From Verrucomicrobiota bacterium (GTDB lineage: Bacteria; Verrucomicrobiota; Verrucomicrobiia; Limisphaerales; JADJPG01), in the NCBI GenBank assembly GCA_016713365.1, contig JADJPG010000006.1:62001-126000 (forward strand): 64,000 bases of DNA. Direction: 5' to 3'. The translations under genes and the position numbers were made by a program. Position 1 is the first letter of the stretch, and each line of letters starts with the position of its first letter. Below, piece after piece: positions 54,169-63,825 of this stretch. Under the pieces are notes generated by a model that was not told the DNA's origin, ran no database searches, and worked only from the letters and a program-made list of their open reading frames with translations.

Positions 54169-57100
54169 CTATTTTAGCGGGGTGAAGCTGACCAAGCCGG
54201 GGCCGTTCCCGCTTGCGGAAGTTGAATTGTAAACCTGCCAGTCGGTTTCTCCGGAATCCAGGCCGCCATTGCCGTTGATGTCCTCCAAATAGTCCGCTAC
54301 CGCGTCACTCTCCGTGTTCACCGGGACGCCGCTCGCGTTCAAACCGATGTAATGAAATCCAATATCGACCGTGGAATTGGTCTCACGCAACTGGTTAGTC
54401 GTCGTGGTAAAGTGGTAAAGTCCTGATAGATCCGCAGTGCGGGTGCCGGCATTTAGCAATGTGGCCAAGTTGGCTCCATTCGTCGGGTAGTAGTAGTTCC
54501 CCAACGGGCCAGCGACAAAATCCAGTGCTCCCAAGGTAATGCTGCCCGCGTGTTTGGGCAGGGTCGCGGTGGCGTAATAGGCGTTGTTCGTATTATCGAG
54601 CTTGCCGAACCCAGTTGGCGGCCCGGTCAGCGTCACGCTGTCGAAGACATTCTCATTCGCCGTCCATGTCGTCGTGTTGGTATGGTTGTAGAGTGTGACG
54701 TTATTCGTGCGAAACAGGTTATTTCGCAAATGAACAATGACCGGGGTCGCGTCGCCAAGGTAACCATGCTGGAGGTTCATTAGGGTCCAATGGATGACAC
54801 AATTGGTAAACGCAATAAGTTGCTGCGAAGCGAAGTTGATCTGCGGCACGATGCTGATGGAACCACCCCGCACCTGACAATCATTCAGAGCCAGCTGGCC
54901 AAAGGTGTTATAGGTGTTCACGAAGTCTTGTTGGGAAAGACTTGAACCTTGAAACAAATCGATGCCGGTAAATTTCAAATCCACGACAGGAGGTGTCGCC
55001 GGATTTGTCTCCGCCAATCCAAAGAGCGCCGCCGGTCGCGCGCTTCCCCACAACACCGGCTGTTCCTGCACCGCAAAGTAAGGCGCGATTCGATTAAGGT
55101 TGAGCGGTGTCCCACTTCCGGTAACACGCGACCCGGAATAGAGATTGAGCGCCGTGCTCGAATCGTAAAAAGCGATAGCAGTGCCGTTGGCCAGTGTCAG
55201 CGTTGTGTTGGTCAGACTCTTGCCGCTCCACGCCCAGTCGATAGGATCGTAGTGATAACCACAATCCGGCAAATCGGTATCTCGAACCGCCTGTGGCTGC
55301 AGGGTGGTATTGACCACGAAATCGCCCCCTAGATTGACCGGTGGATAGGTCGTGCGCTTGCGAAGTTCCGATGCCAGCGTCGGATCGATGCCGGTGGTCC
55401 CGGCGTTTCGGTAGGTGCTCTGGTTGGCGAGATAGCGGGCTCCAGCCCCAACCGTCTGGAACACCCCCGTGTCACTCAAACTTTCCTGGACGCCGCTGCC
55501 TGAGTAGGAGACCCCGTTTGTCACGCAGATCAACAGGCTGTTGGTAATCAAGGCCGTACCCGACGAACGCAAGGTGCCAATTCGATGAAACGTAACATGC
55601 TCGAACCGGCTGGTTATTGTTGACGCGGAATACAAGGCATAGAGCGAATCGAACAAGAGAAGATTCCGGCCGACAAAGCCCGGATAAACGTTATAGATCG
55701 CAGTATTTGCGTATCCAATTTGGGAATGGCTCAGATTTAAGGTGGCTGTGCTCGCGCTGACGTGGATTCCCCGATCTGGATATCGAATGCGCAGGTTGTG
55801 CAAGTCATACGACGTGCTGGTCGCATTGAGATCCAAGACCCGCCCTCCATAACGGTTTGTGCCTGGGTCGCCAGTGGATCCACTGATAATCTGGCCGACT
55901 GTATCGTCGTCCTTTGCCGTGAGAAAGGCCGGTCGATAAGGGGAGGTCTGGCAATCAATCGGCCCGGTGATGAGCAACCGGTTGGAGCCAGCATTCGTGG
56001 CGTTGGCAAACTTGATTACAGCACCCCCATCGATGGTGGTGGTTCCACTCAGTGTGACTGAATTCGTCACGTAATAGGTGGTGTTGCCCTTGAACCGGAA
56101 GTTGCTGACCGTGGTGACGATGGAATAGTCAATCACCACTCCTTTTTCGATGCGCTTCGATGTCCGCTGGATGGAAGCCAGTTCCGTTCTTCGTTCCCGG
56201 CTACGGATTCGATCCCGCCCCTTGGCGAGGAGAGCCGAACGCGTCTTTTCCGCGGGAGCACCTTGAGCGAGGTTCCGAGCCTTCTGACCAGGATTGCCCG
56301 CTTGCGCCTGCAGTGGCAATCCTGCCAGCAAGGGTGCCAGTTCCGTCTGACGAACTGCTTCAATCAAGAACTGCCGTCGGTCGTCGGTTTTGGTCCATGT
56401 TTTGCCGACCGGGATGGATACACCATCGTCGTTACCAATGGAAAATGCTTTCCCTTCGCCGACACGAGTGGCACCGAAATCGAGAGAAACATCAGGGAGC
56501 CCGGCTTTTGTTGAAGGCGTGATGGAATCCGGCACCGGCGCGGTGTGAAATTCACTCCACATCTCAAGCACGATGTTCGCGGGATCGCCGTGCATTCCAT
56601 ACAGGTCTGGCCGCAATGGTCCCGATTCCAGGAATATGACATCCTGTTCCACGCCCCACGGTTGATAGGTGTAACGCAGTGCGGCCCGAATGTCGTCAAA
56701 CGCATCCGCGTAGATGACCACATTGGGGCCGACCAACTCACCCACACATGACTTCACCGCCGCGATGATGGCGTTCTCTCCCGTCACCCTGTCGTAGTAG
56801 GCTAGCCATCTCGGACTGCTGACAAAACGCTTCGCGTCCGGCGTCACAAAATCTACCGCTCCTTCCTGCGCTATGTCGGGCATCAAGATGAGTTGCAGCG
56901 GACCTTCCGTCGCTGCCGCACCTCCCGGAACCAATTTGAACTCCGCCTTGCTTTCAAGCAATTGGTCATCCTTGACGTAGTGCAGGCCGGGTACAAGCTC
57001 AACATAGGATGTGGTTATTTCCCGTGTTGATCCATCCGGTTGAACTACGGAAGCACTCCGTTCCGCGAGCCGATGATGCAGGCCACGTTCAGTTACAACC

Positions 57101-57198
57101 GGTTGAGACCATTCGCGATCAACGTCGCGCTGCTGCGCGTAGATGGTCACGACACTGCAGAAAAGCACAACGGCGGCGGAACAATATGCTGTTTTCAT
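54169..57198 (-). CDS. Exported right-handed beta-helix protein upstream of RHS
   Basis: The preferred start is ATG 57198, giving a signal peptide (MKTAYCSAAVVLFCSVVTIYAQ); the frame opens to 57330 without a signal there. The N-terminal about 350 residues are an unrecognised domain (VELVPGLHYVKDDQLLESKA; WGVEQDVIFLESGPLRPDLYG). From about residue 390 on, short beta-strand repeats occur (NLSHSQIGYANTAIYNV, FRTNNVTLYNHTNTT), typical of a parallel beta-helix surface protein. The C-terminus, DYLEDINGNGGLDSGETDW, resembles a calcium-binding dockerin/EF loop. It lies 38 bases upstream of the RHS gene and is probably expressed with it. Confidence 0.75.
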   Translation of the reverse strand: MKTAYCSAAVVLFCSVVTIYAQQRDVDREWSQPVVTERGLHHRLAERSASVVQPDGSTREITTSYVELVPGLHYVKDDQLLESKAEFKLVPGGAAATEGPLQLILMPDIAQEGAVDFVTPDAKRFVSSPRWLAYYDRVTGENAIIAAVKSCVGELVGPNVVIYADAFDDIRAALRYTYQPWGVEQDVIFLESGPLRPDLYGMHGDPANIVLEMWSEFHTAPVPDSITPSTKAGLPDVSLDFGATRVGEGKAFSIGNDDGVSIPVGKTWTKTDDRRQFLIEAVRQTELAPLLAGLPLQAQAGNPGQKARNLAQGAPAEKTRSALLAKGRDRIRSRERRTELASIQRTSKRIEKGVVIDYSIVTTVSNFRFKGNTTYYVTNSVTLSGTTTIDGGAVIKFANATNAGSNRLLITGPIDCQTSPYRPAFLTAKDDDTVGQIISGSTGDPGTNRYGGRVLDLNATSTSYDLHNLRIRYPDRGIHVSASTATLNLSHSQIGYANTAIYNVYPGFVGRNLLLFDSLYALYSASTITSRFEHVTFHRIGTLRSSGTALITNSLLICVTNGVSYSGSGVQESLSDTGVFQTVGAGARYLANQSTYRNAGTTGIDPTLASELRKRTTYPPVNLGGDFVVNTTLQPQAVRDTDLPDCGYHYDPIDWAWSGKSLTNTTLTLANGTAIAFYDSSTALNLYSGSRVTGSGTPLNLNRIAPYFAVQEQPVLWGSARPAALFGLAETNPATPPVVDLKFTGIDLFQGSSLSQQDFVNTYNTFGQLALNDCQVRGGSISIVPQINFASQQLIAFTNCVIHWTLMNLQHGYLGDATPVIVHLRNNLFRTNNVTLYNHTNTTTWTANENVFDSVTLTGPPTGFGKLDNTNNAYYATATLPKHAGSITLGALDFVAGPLGNYYYPTNGANLATLLNAGTRTADLSGLYHFTTTTNQLRETNSTVDIGFHYIGLNASGVPVNTESDAVADYLEDINGNGGLDSGETDWQVYNSTSASGNGPGLVSFTPLK

Positions 57199-57846
57199 AC
57201 AAGGGAAGCACCAATGGGAAATACCACGTCTGGGACAGATGACGGAGGGAAGTTGATGATACAGAGACGCGGGCGAACTCATTTCCTTTGCCCTACTTTC
57301 AATCCAATTATCCCAGAATATCGAAATCATTCCATTGATCCGTTGAAGGTTGAGACCCGGGTTGCCGCTTATACTGATTAATTGCCGGGTTCCAAGGCGG
57401 ATCTAACAGAAAATGTTTCCAGCCGACCTCAGCAAGTCGGTCTCCTGAATTGCAAAATCCGACTCCTTAGTGGTTTATAAATCGTCGAGCGGTTTGAAGT
57501 TTTTTCACAGCTCCTAATTGGGTCGAATCCCGCGAATCATTACCGCTCAATCCGGCCTTTGGCTCATCCTCATGGAATTCAAGCCTTTCGCGAGTAAAAC
57601 AGTCACCGTAGAACTTTGAAGGTCTTACCGACAGCAAGTTCGCCGGTGGGATGCGACCGCCTTTCTGTCCTCTTATCCCATGGTGGAAATCTCCGCGATT
57701 ACTCCTTCAGGAATCGCGAAATGCAGAACAAAGGGGAGACAGCTTTGGCCACCTACTCGCCCGCCGAGTTGCTCGCGCACCGGCAATACTTTTTGGTTAT
57801 CCTCTCCGGCACTACGGCCCCAATGAACGGGATTCGAAACCAAATG
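57199..57846. other. Spacer upstream of cargo operon, no supported gene
   Basis: This 648-base region lies between the beta-helix gene and the lipoprotein gene that follows trbE. Several overlapping frames on the plus strand have no signal, motif or ribosome-binding site. It is comparatively AT-rich near 57370-57560, where a leftward promoter for the cargo operon would be expected, but I cannot point to a convincing -10/-35 pair. Confidence 0.4.
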
Positions 57847-58272
57847 CTACTCCTCAATCCGAATCAACTTGGTCGTCGGCTGGAAAGTCACACCGTCAAT
57901 TCGCTGCTCGGGCACTTGAACTGGATAAAACCGGACGTTCCCTGCTCCGTTGCGCTGCTTCTGCATCGAGACATACAGCCAATACTGCTGCTTCACCGCG
58001 TCGCTCTTTCCCTTGTCGTAGCCTGAAGCAAAAGCCTTGTCCGCCTGCTTGCGGGCAGCGTAGTGCAATGTCTCATTGACGATTACACCGGCGGCGGCCC
58101 CTGCAGCGGTAACGAGCGGATCGCCATCTGAAAGCTCATGCCCGATATAGGCGCCCCCGGCGCCGAGCGCGACGTCACCAATGGGACGCGTGGCGGTGCA
58201 GCCAGTGAAAACGCCGATGACGACCGCGAGGAGGAGCGATTCAGACACGAATTTGAGAAGCCTGGATTTCAT
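57847..58272 (-). CDS. Glycine-zipper lipoprotein downstream of trbE
   Basis: The 141-residue protein has a lipoprotein signal (LLLAVVIGVFTGCTATRP). It is followed by a Gly/Ala-rich zipper-like segment (DVALGAGGAYIGHELSDGDP, TAAGAAAGVIVNETL), then a charged helix with YDKGKSDAVKQQYWLYVSMQ. Small glycine-zipper lipoproteins occupy the TrbK/entry-exclusion or VirB7 position in trb operons. It lies 5 bases after trbE on the same strand and is the last gene before the cargo. Confidence 0.65.
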   Translation of the reverse strand: MKSRLLKFVSESLLLAVVIGVFTGCTATRPIGDVALGAGGAYIGHELSDGDPLVTAAGAAAGVIVNETLHYAARKQADKAFASGYDKGKSDAVKQQYWLYVSMQKQRNGAGNVRFYPVQVPEQRIDGVTFQPTTKLIRIEE

Positions 58273-58277
58273 AACTG

Positions 58278-61067
58278 TTAATGGGTTTTGGTTTTACCGT
58301 CTTTGGGTGGATTGGCGTGAAGGATGATTCCTTCGACGACACTGGGGCTTTGGCGTAATTCACGCGCACGCCGATCGAAATGCTCCCCGCTGGAAGAACT
58401 GCAGTAGAGCATCTCGGGTGACGCCACATTGTGAACCGTGCCACAGAGATTGCGGGTCGAGTCCGTGTGGAGATAAGTGAACGGCGAATACTTCTCGCCT
58501 GGTTGATGATCCGGGAGCGGGTAATTCATGATCGCGTGCTGCGTCACCTCGGGCAGCGCGATGTCCCTGCCCATGTCATCGAGGTCAGCACGGTCGTTCT
58601 GGCGCATGATGAAAAACTGACGTGAATTCCCAAACACCGCGGAGCGAATGCGCGACGCCTTGAACCGGGCATACTGCTGCACAATGGAAATGTTCCAGCA
58701 ATTGAACTTCCGCAACTGCGCGTAGCTCTCCTGCACGATTTCCTGACCGCCGGGAATGTCGAGGAACCGGGCGACCTCCTCGTAGATGTTCCGTTTCCGA
58801 ATCGCGCGCGGCAACGTCATGATGTGCTTGCGGGCGTGGTTGGTGATGAGAAAGCCCGCGGCGGCTTTCAACTCTTTCGCCGAATCCGGGATGTAGCCCA
58901 GCTCGAAGTGCGCGATTTTGCCGGTGAGAGAAAGGTTGCTCGTACCATCGAACAGACAGCCGTAGTTACCATCGCGGCACCACGGCAGGATGAGTGTGGC
59001 AATCTCCATGATCTGATCGCGCTCGGCGCCCATCGGATCGAGCATCATCAACTCCTGAAGCATTCGATGCGTCGGAAACTCCTCCGGGGTGAAATACGCA
59101 AAGGCGAGATTGCGGACCTCCTTGCTCGACTTCGGCTCCTTCAGGAACTTCAACGCCTCCGCCTCGGTGAACTGGTCGAGGTAAGCCCGCCCCCATTCAT
59201 TAAAGTCGCCACCTTGCGCTGCAGGCGCATTGGTTTGAGGCGACGCATGATGGGCACCGGGCACTGCCCGGTCGCGGAAGTCGGCGAAGGTTTCGAGACC
59301 GGTGGCACCGGGCGGCATCTGTTCCGCGCGAAACTTCTGCAATGCGAGCGCATGTCGGGCGATGACCAGCAATTGATCGTGCCGCCTCTTCTGCCAGTCC
59401 TGAAACGCATCCTCGTAAAGCAGGTTCAAATACTTTGCGATCTGCGCCTGCCGCAGCATCTGTTTGTCCTCCTGCGCGGAGGTGCCAATCATGCGCGCCA
59501 CCAGAGCTGTCGCGGCGGAGAGATGATCCGGCGTCAGCGGCAGACCCTTCGTATCGAGATAATTGATGGTCAGATCGCCGTCGGGATGAATGATGAACGG
59601 TCGGGCACCCTCCTCCACCGTCGCGGTGTAAATGCCGTAGCTTAACCCCTCCTCGATGATCACCGTGTAACCGAAGTAACCCTCCGTCTGCGTCAGCAGG
59701 TCACACACCGTCACCGACTTCCCTGCCCCGGACATGCCGAGCAACACGGCGTGTTGCGGGGAAGCGGAGTCCTTCCCGCTGGAGAACGTCTGGATGCCGA
59801 TGAGATTGCTCGCCGGCCCATCATAGATCGCCTCCGCGGTCGCCAAATGCCCGGTGAACGTGCTCGTGACCGGGAGCATGTCGGCGAGGAACCGATGCTC
59901 GGCATACAGCTTTCGATGTTCGTAACGGCCCCACGTCCAGCCGGGCCAGGTTTGGAAGAACAGATTCTTCGACGTGCTGGGCAGGTTGCTCTCGAAATAC
60001 TGCGCGGCATTCATCGAGTTGATCGCGTTCTTGATGGCGCCCGCCTTGGCGTTGAGACCATCGCGGGTCTTGTCCCAGACACGGACCGCGAACATCGCGT
60101 GAAACGGAATGGTCTGCCCCTGCATCAGCGCATGAATCTTCTTCTGCTTCTTCTCCATCACCGTCAGCAGGGAAATCTTCTTTTCACTGGCATAATCGCC
60201 CGCCACCCGATCGTGCTCCTTCTCCTCCTTGCTGATCTCCTTCGTGATCGGGAGCGGATCGATGTTCACCGTGATCGTGTAATCGAGCAGCCGCAAATTG
60301 GTGAGACGCTGGATGATGCCCGGATACGTCGTCCGCGGCCAGCGGGTGAGAACGATGAGCGAATGATAGTGGCCATCGAGGAAGAAGCCGAAATCCGCCT
60401 GGCCATTCCCTTCGCTGTGCCAGCAGTTCTCGTGAATGGACAACTCCGGAGCGAAGCCATCCGCGGGATCGTAATCGAAACGGTCGTTCAGCGACGGATT
60501 CAGGAACCGTTTGTAGTGCCGGAAATGATCCGCGTCCGACATGGGTAACACCCGGGCCCCGCCGGAACCGAAGATATCGAGGAGCAGCCGGTGCACATGC
60601 TCAAACTCGGTCTGCAGCTGCTCCAGCAAGGTCGAGTAATAGTCCCGCCGGGCGGCCACCGTCTGGAACTTGGTCGGGACATTCTCCAGCGTGCGCGAAA
60701 TGTAGAAGATGACCCGTTGCCGGCGGAGTTTGCGATCCGACATAGCCTTCCAATAGCGAGTGAATCGCTCATTGCGGGCGCGTTTGGTCCAGACGTTGGA
60801 AAACCGTTCCGTCTCCATTTGATAACGGAGCAACTCCTGTTTGTAATCCGAATCGCAGAAGTATTGAACCTGCAGCCGCTGGTTCTCGTGGAGCGAAGCG
60901 AGCAGCAGACACAGCTGGTCTTGAAAATCATTGAGATCGGCGATCGGACTGTTGGTCAGGTCCGGCGACTCGAAGATGAACCCCTTGGCCACATAACCGC
61001 CGCGGCGCAGATGGTTGAACACGATAAGGTCGTGGGTAAAGAAGCCGTTGGGTGCGCGCTCGAACAT
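58278..61067 (-). CDS. trbE: TrbE/VirB4-like conjugation ATPase
   Basis: The 929-residue protein is the VirB4/TrbE ATPase that powers pilus assembly and substrate transfer at the inner membrane. The N-terminal half has CagE/TrbE/VirB-like segments (HSLIVLTRWPRTTYPGI-type, FHAMFAVRVWDKTRDGL). Walker A is LLGMSGAGKSVTV at about residues 442-450. The C-terminal half has GNYGCLFDGTSNLSL and IYEEVARFLDIPGGQE, a Walker B-like motif with adjacent Glu, then SIVQQYARFK. The length is normal for the family. It is separated from the preceding small gene by 3 bases. Confidence 0.92.
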   Translation of the reverse strand: MFERAPNGFFTHDLIVFNHLRRGGYVAKGFIFESPDLTNSPIADLNDFQDQLCLLLASLHENQRLQVQYFCDSDYKQELLRYQMETERFSNVWTKRARNERFTRYWKAMSDRKLRRQRVIFYISRTLENVPTKFQTVAARRDYYSTLLEQLQTEFEHVHRLLLDIFGSGGARVLPMSDADHFRHYKRFLNPSLNDRFDYDPADGFAPELSIHENCWHSEGNGQADFGFFLDGHYHSLIVLTRWPRTTYPGIIQRLTNLRLLDYTITVNIDPLPITKEISKEEKEHDRVAGDYASEKKISLLTVMEKKQKKIHALMQGQTIPFHAMFAVRVWDKTRDGLNAKAGAIKNAINSMNAAQYFESNLPSTSKNLFFQTWPGWTWGRYEHRKLYAEHRFLADMLPVTSTFTGHLATAEAIYDGPASNLIGIQTFSSGKDSASPQHAVLLGMSGAGKSVTVCDLLTQTEGYFGYTVIIEEGLSYGIYTATVEEGARPFIIHPDGDLTINYLDTKGLPLTPDHLSAATALVARMIGTSAQEDKQMLRQAQIAKYLNLLYEDAFQDWQKRRHDQLLVIARHALALQKFRAEQMPPGATGLETFADFRDRAVPGAHHASPQTNAPAAQGGDFNEWGRAYLDQFTEAEALKFLKEPKSSKEVRNLAFAYFTPEEFPTHRMLQELMMLDPMGAERDQIMEIATLILPWCRDGNYGCLFDGTSNLSLTGKIAHFELGYIPDSAKELKAAAGFLITNHARKHIMTLPRAIRKRNIYEEVARFLDIPGGQEIVQESYAQLRKFNCWNISIVQQYARFKASRIRSAVFGNSRQFFIMRQNDRADLDDMGRDIALPEVTQHAIMNYPLPDHQPGEKYSPFTYLHTDSTRNLCGTVHNVASPEMLYCSSSSGEHFDRRARELRQSPSVVEGIILHANPPKDGKTKTH

Positions 61068-61070
61068 AAG

Positions 61071-61337
61071 TCAGACACGGATGGATTTAATGACGACATC
61101 GGACGACTGCCGCTGGCGGACCTTCTCGACCAGCCGTTCCACCTTCTCCAAATCACTGACCAACCGATGAACCGTCCGCGCCTTCCCGACCTCCTGGGTC
61201 GCCACCTGCGCCTCGTGAACATGCGACACCGCGCGTTCCAGGTGCTGCCGCGCCATCGGGTCGAGATCGTGTCGATGCAGGTTCTCGCGCAAGGTGCGTT
61301 CGGCGACACTTAGTTGTTCAACTACGGAAGTGCTCAT
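61071..61337 (-). CDS. Small helical protein between trbD and trbE
   Basis: The 88-residue protein (MSTSVVEQLSVAERTLRENL) is predicted to be entirely alpha-helical, with ARQHLERAVSHVHEAQVATQ and a second coiled-coil segment; it has no signal or membrane segment. Its start overlaps the trbD-like stop as ATGA. It has no known counterpart in the standard trb operon and may be a cytoplasmic cofactor of the ATPase. Confidence 0.65.
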   Translation of the reverse strand: MSTSVVEQLSVAERTLRENLHRHDLDPMARQHLERAVSHVHEAQVATQEVGKARTVHRLVSDLEKVERLVEKVRQRQSSDVVIKSIRV

Positions 61338-61666
61338 GGCGTTTGAAGAGGATGTACGACGCGGGAGTGGCCAGGAGCGAATCCGCTGCCGGTGCAGACA
61401 CGCTCGAACATGTCGCGGTCATAGCCCGGCGGTTTGCCCTGCCGGAGCCCGAAGATATAGGCGAGACAAAGCCCGACCGGCACCAGCGCGACTCCGAGCG
61501 CGGTGAGCAAGGTGGACTTCAAAAGAACGAGTGCGACGAAGAAGGCGGTGATGCCCGCGCCGACGCCGCCCACGAGCCACCAGAACAACCCGCCCTCCAG
61601 ACCCCACGTCCGACCGGTCGAATCGGACGCGGCGTTGGTATCGGTGAGGCGAAGTTCAGCTTTCAT
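61334..61666 (-). CDS. trbD: TrbD/VirB3-like conjugation protein
   Basis: The 110-residue protein has two adjacent membrane helices (LFWWLVGGVGAGITAFFVAL and a following LTALGVALVPVGLCLAYIF) and the C-terminal GKPPGYDRDMFER motif, close to the KPPGYDRD end found in TrbD-like proteins. VirB3/TrbD is a small inner-membrane protein that works with the VirB4 ATPase. It lies directly after the trbC pilin gene and overlaps the 88-residue gene. Confidence 0.8.
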   Translation of the reverse strand: MKAELRLTDTNAASDSTGRTWGLEGGLFWWLVGGVGAGITAFFVALVLLKSTLLTALGVALVPVGLCLAYIFGLRQGKPPGYDRDMFERVCTGSGFAPGHSRVVHPLQTP

Positions 61667-61717
61667 GATGGCCCGGGGCGGCGGGTGGCGGGAGGGATGG
61701 CGGGGACCGGGGGAGGC

Positions 61718-62074
61718 TTAGAACGAGCCGACGCCCACGCTGCTGTTGGCGTCGAGCCCGAAGATTTTGTAGAACGCGAAGATCACCGCGGGCGCCGCCG
61801 CGATGATGGCACCACCGATGATCGACATCTTGCCCTGGTCGACATCACCACGCCGGATGGCGAACCCACCGTAGATCACACAAGAGATGCCGAGGACGAA
61901 TCCGAACATCATGATCACGGCGAGACTGTTGCTGATGCCGGTCTTGAGATCGGTGGAACTGAACCCGGTGCCCTGGGCAAAGGCGGACACGGCGTTCATC
62001 GCGAGGATGGCCCCCACGAGCAGGAGCGAGGGGAGTCGGGAACGGAGGTTGAGGTGTTGGATAGTTTGTTTCAT
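61718..62074 (-). CDS. trbC: TrbC/VirB2-like major pilin
   Basis: The 118-residue precursor has a long signal peptide (LPSLLLVGAILAMNAVSAFA) and two membrane segments (SLAVIMMFGFVLGISCVIYG and SIIGGAIIAAAPAVIFAFY) separated by a short polar loop (FAIRRGDVDQGK). This is the VirB2/TrbC pilin layout. It would be the main subunit of the conjugative pilus. It starts the leftward trb operon, with 134 bases of divergent intergenic DNA to the AAA+ gene. Confidence 0.85.
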   Translation of the reverse strand: MKQTIQHLNLRSRLPSLLLVGAILAMNAVSAFAQGTGFSSTDLKTGISNSLAVIMMFGFVLGISCVIYGGFAIRRGDVDQGKMSIIGGAIIAAAPAVIFAFYKIFGLDANSSVGVGSF

Positions 62075-62208
62075 GCGAGACGTGTTTTTGTTTGTTCAAC
62101 GACCAGCGACGAATGCGCTGTTCACGAGTCGCAGCATGGAGAAAACGCGAACACTCCGGGTGTAGGAGCAACACGAGGTGCGAGGAAGTCCCTGTTAAAG
62201 ATCGAGCG

Positions 62209-63117
62209 ATGACCAAAACACCAGACACCAACAAGCTCACGAAACTCCAGGAACTCGACCAGCTGTTGCCGCGCGAAATCCGCGGCCAGTCCCACACCAT
62301 TCCGCGGATTATCTCCGCAGTGCGGCGCGGCGAACTCGGCCTCACCAAACCGTCACGTCCGCGCGGCAGCTTTCTCCTGCTCGGCCCCACCGGCGTCGGC
62401 AAGACCGAGACCGTGATGGTCACCACCAACCATGTCTTCGGGGAGGGCAAGCTCTTCCGTTTCGACATGTCGGAGTTTCAGAATCAGGAAGCGCTCGGTC
62501 TGCTGCTGGGCGCGCGGCTTGGTGAGATCGGTTATCTCGGCGCCGTGCGCGATCGCGCCTCGGAAGGTTCCCTCCTCTTTGATGAAGCGGAGAAAGCGCA
62601 TCCGCGCGTGCTGGATATTCTGCTGCAACTGCTCGACGCCGCCCGGCTCACCGTCGCGACCGGCCAGACGCTGGACTTCAGCGGCTTCTACGTCTGGCTC
62701 ACCTCGAACATCGGCTCCGCCGAGCTGATGAGCCTGCAACACTCGAATGAGGCGACCCTCGAACGCCATGTGCTCACCCGCGCCCAACAGGCCTTGCGCC
62801 CGGAGATCTTCGCGCGGGTGAACGAGAAACTCGTGTTCCACCGCCTCAGCTACGAACATCAGCTGGAGATCGCCGAGAAGTTTCTCCAGCGCGAAATGGA
62901 ATTCCTTGTCCGGCGAGGACACCAGCTGGAACTCGACAAGACCGCCCTGCCCTTCCTGGTCCGGAAAGGATTTCATCCGAAGCTCGGCGCCCGTCCGATG
63001 CGCGATGCCGTCGAGAAACTCGTTGGCGACGCCGTGACGGAATGTCTGCTCGATGGCCGGCCCGCCTGCGGCATCCTCGCCCACGACACCATGCGCGACT
63101 GCCTGATGGTGTTCTGA
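62209..63117 (+). CDS. ClpB/ClpX-like AAA+ ATPase, divergent from trbC
   Basis: From ATG 62209 the 302-residue protein corresponds to a single Clp-type AAA+ module: Walker A LLLGPTGVGKTETV near residue 61, the ClpB-type FDMSEFQNQE, Walker B LLFDEAEKAHPRVLDILLQL near residue 124, sensor VWLTSNIGSAELM, and a C-terminal D2-small domain with GFHPKLGARPMRDAVEKLVG. It lacks the N-terminal domain, D1 and the coiled-coil propeller of full ClpB. A stand-alone D2-like ATPase next to a trb operon that lacks TrbB may have taken over an assembly or remodelling job, which is inference. Confidence 0.85.
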   Translation: MTKTPDTNKLTKLQELDQLLPREIRGQSHTIPRIISAVRRGELGLTKPSRPRGSFLLLGPTGVGKTETVMVTTNHVFGEGKLFRFDMSEFQNQEALGLLLGARLGEIGYLGAVRDRASEGSLLFDEAEKAHPRVLDILLQLLDAARLTVATGQTLDFSGFYVWLTSNIGSAELMSLQHSNEATLERHVLTRAQQALRPEIFARVNEKLVFHRLSYEHQLEIAEKFLQREMEFLVRRGHQLELDKTALPFLVRKGFHPKLGARPMRDAVEKLVGDAVTECLLDGRPACGILAHDTMRDCLMVF

Positions 63118-63825
63118 TCGATTCCCCGCCCTGTTCTCATCCTCCGTGCGACAGCATTCCGCGATGAAAACCTAGAGGCAAACTCCCGGCGGCGACGGTC
63201 GGGTCAAGGTGGAGGCGCGGGGCAGCCGGGGCGCACAACCTTGACGCGAACGTCGCCGCCATAAAATCAAGAACGGTTTCATCGCCCAGGTTATCAGGCC
63301 AGTCATCGATTTTGCCCAATACGAATCAAACGAAACTTCGGTCTGCGGACGGCGCGCGGGGAAAGTGGAGCGGAGGGCGGAGAGCAGCCAATGCGTAACG
63401 CAGCCGGAGCGGAACGACCCGCCGCCGGGCCGCAGACGGAAGCCCGCCGCACTTGCGGCCGACGGCAAATGCCAGCTCGTGACGAGCGCGCGGTTTGCGG
63501 AGTGGAACGGGCGTGGTCGGAAGGGAGACAGGGCCGAACACGCCCGTGCAGCGCAGCAAACCGCGCGTTGGTCACGGCGGTTAGAAGCGAAGGCGAAGGC
63601 TCCAAATCGGCGCGAAATCGGAATCGGGAAAGTTCGATACGCCCAAGAAATGCGACCGCGCAAAAGGTTCCCGGCTGTCTCCGGGTTACCCCGCCGTTGT
63701 CCTACCCCCTATGATAACAATTCTCGCGTCAAAAATGGAATCCGATTGAATTCGGAAGGCGGCCGGACGCTCTATAAAAACGTTCCTGTTCGTCAGCAAA
63801 GGATTCGGCGAGGTGCCGAAACGAA
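63118..63825. other. Long GC-rich spacer, no supported gene
   Basis: This 708-base stretch has open frames on both strands because of its high GC content, but none shows a recognisable start, signal or domain. A 60-residue minus-strand frame (63137-63319) and a 163-residue one (63172-63663) were judged spurious. The last about 100 bases (63715-63825) are more AT-rich and could carry the promoter of the fragment that follows. Confidence 0.4.

Noticed and set aside
63137..63663. Minus-strand frames of 60 and 163 residues
   Set aside because: GC-rich chance frames with low-complexity Arg/Ala/Ser composition and no domain.
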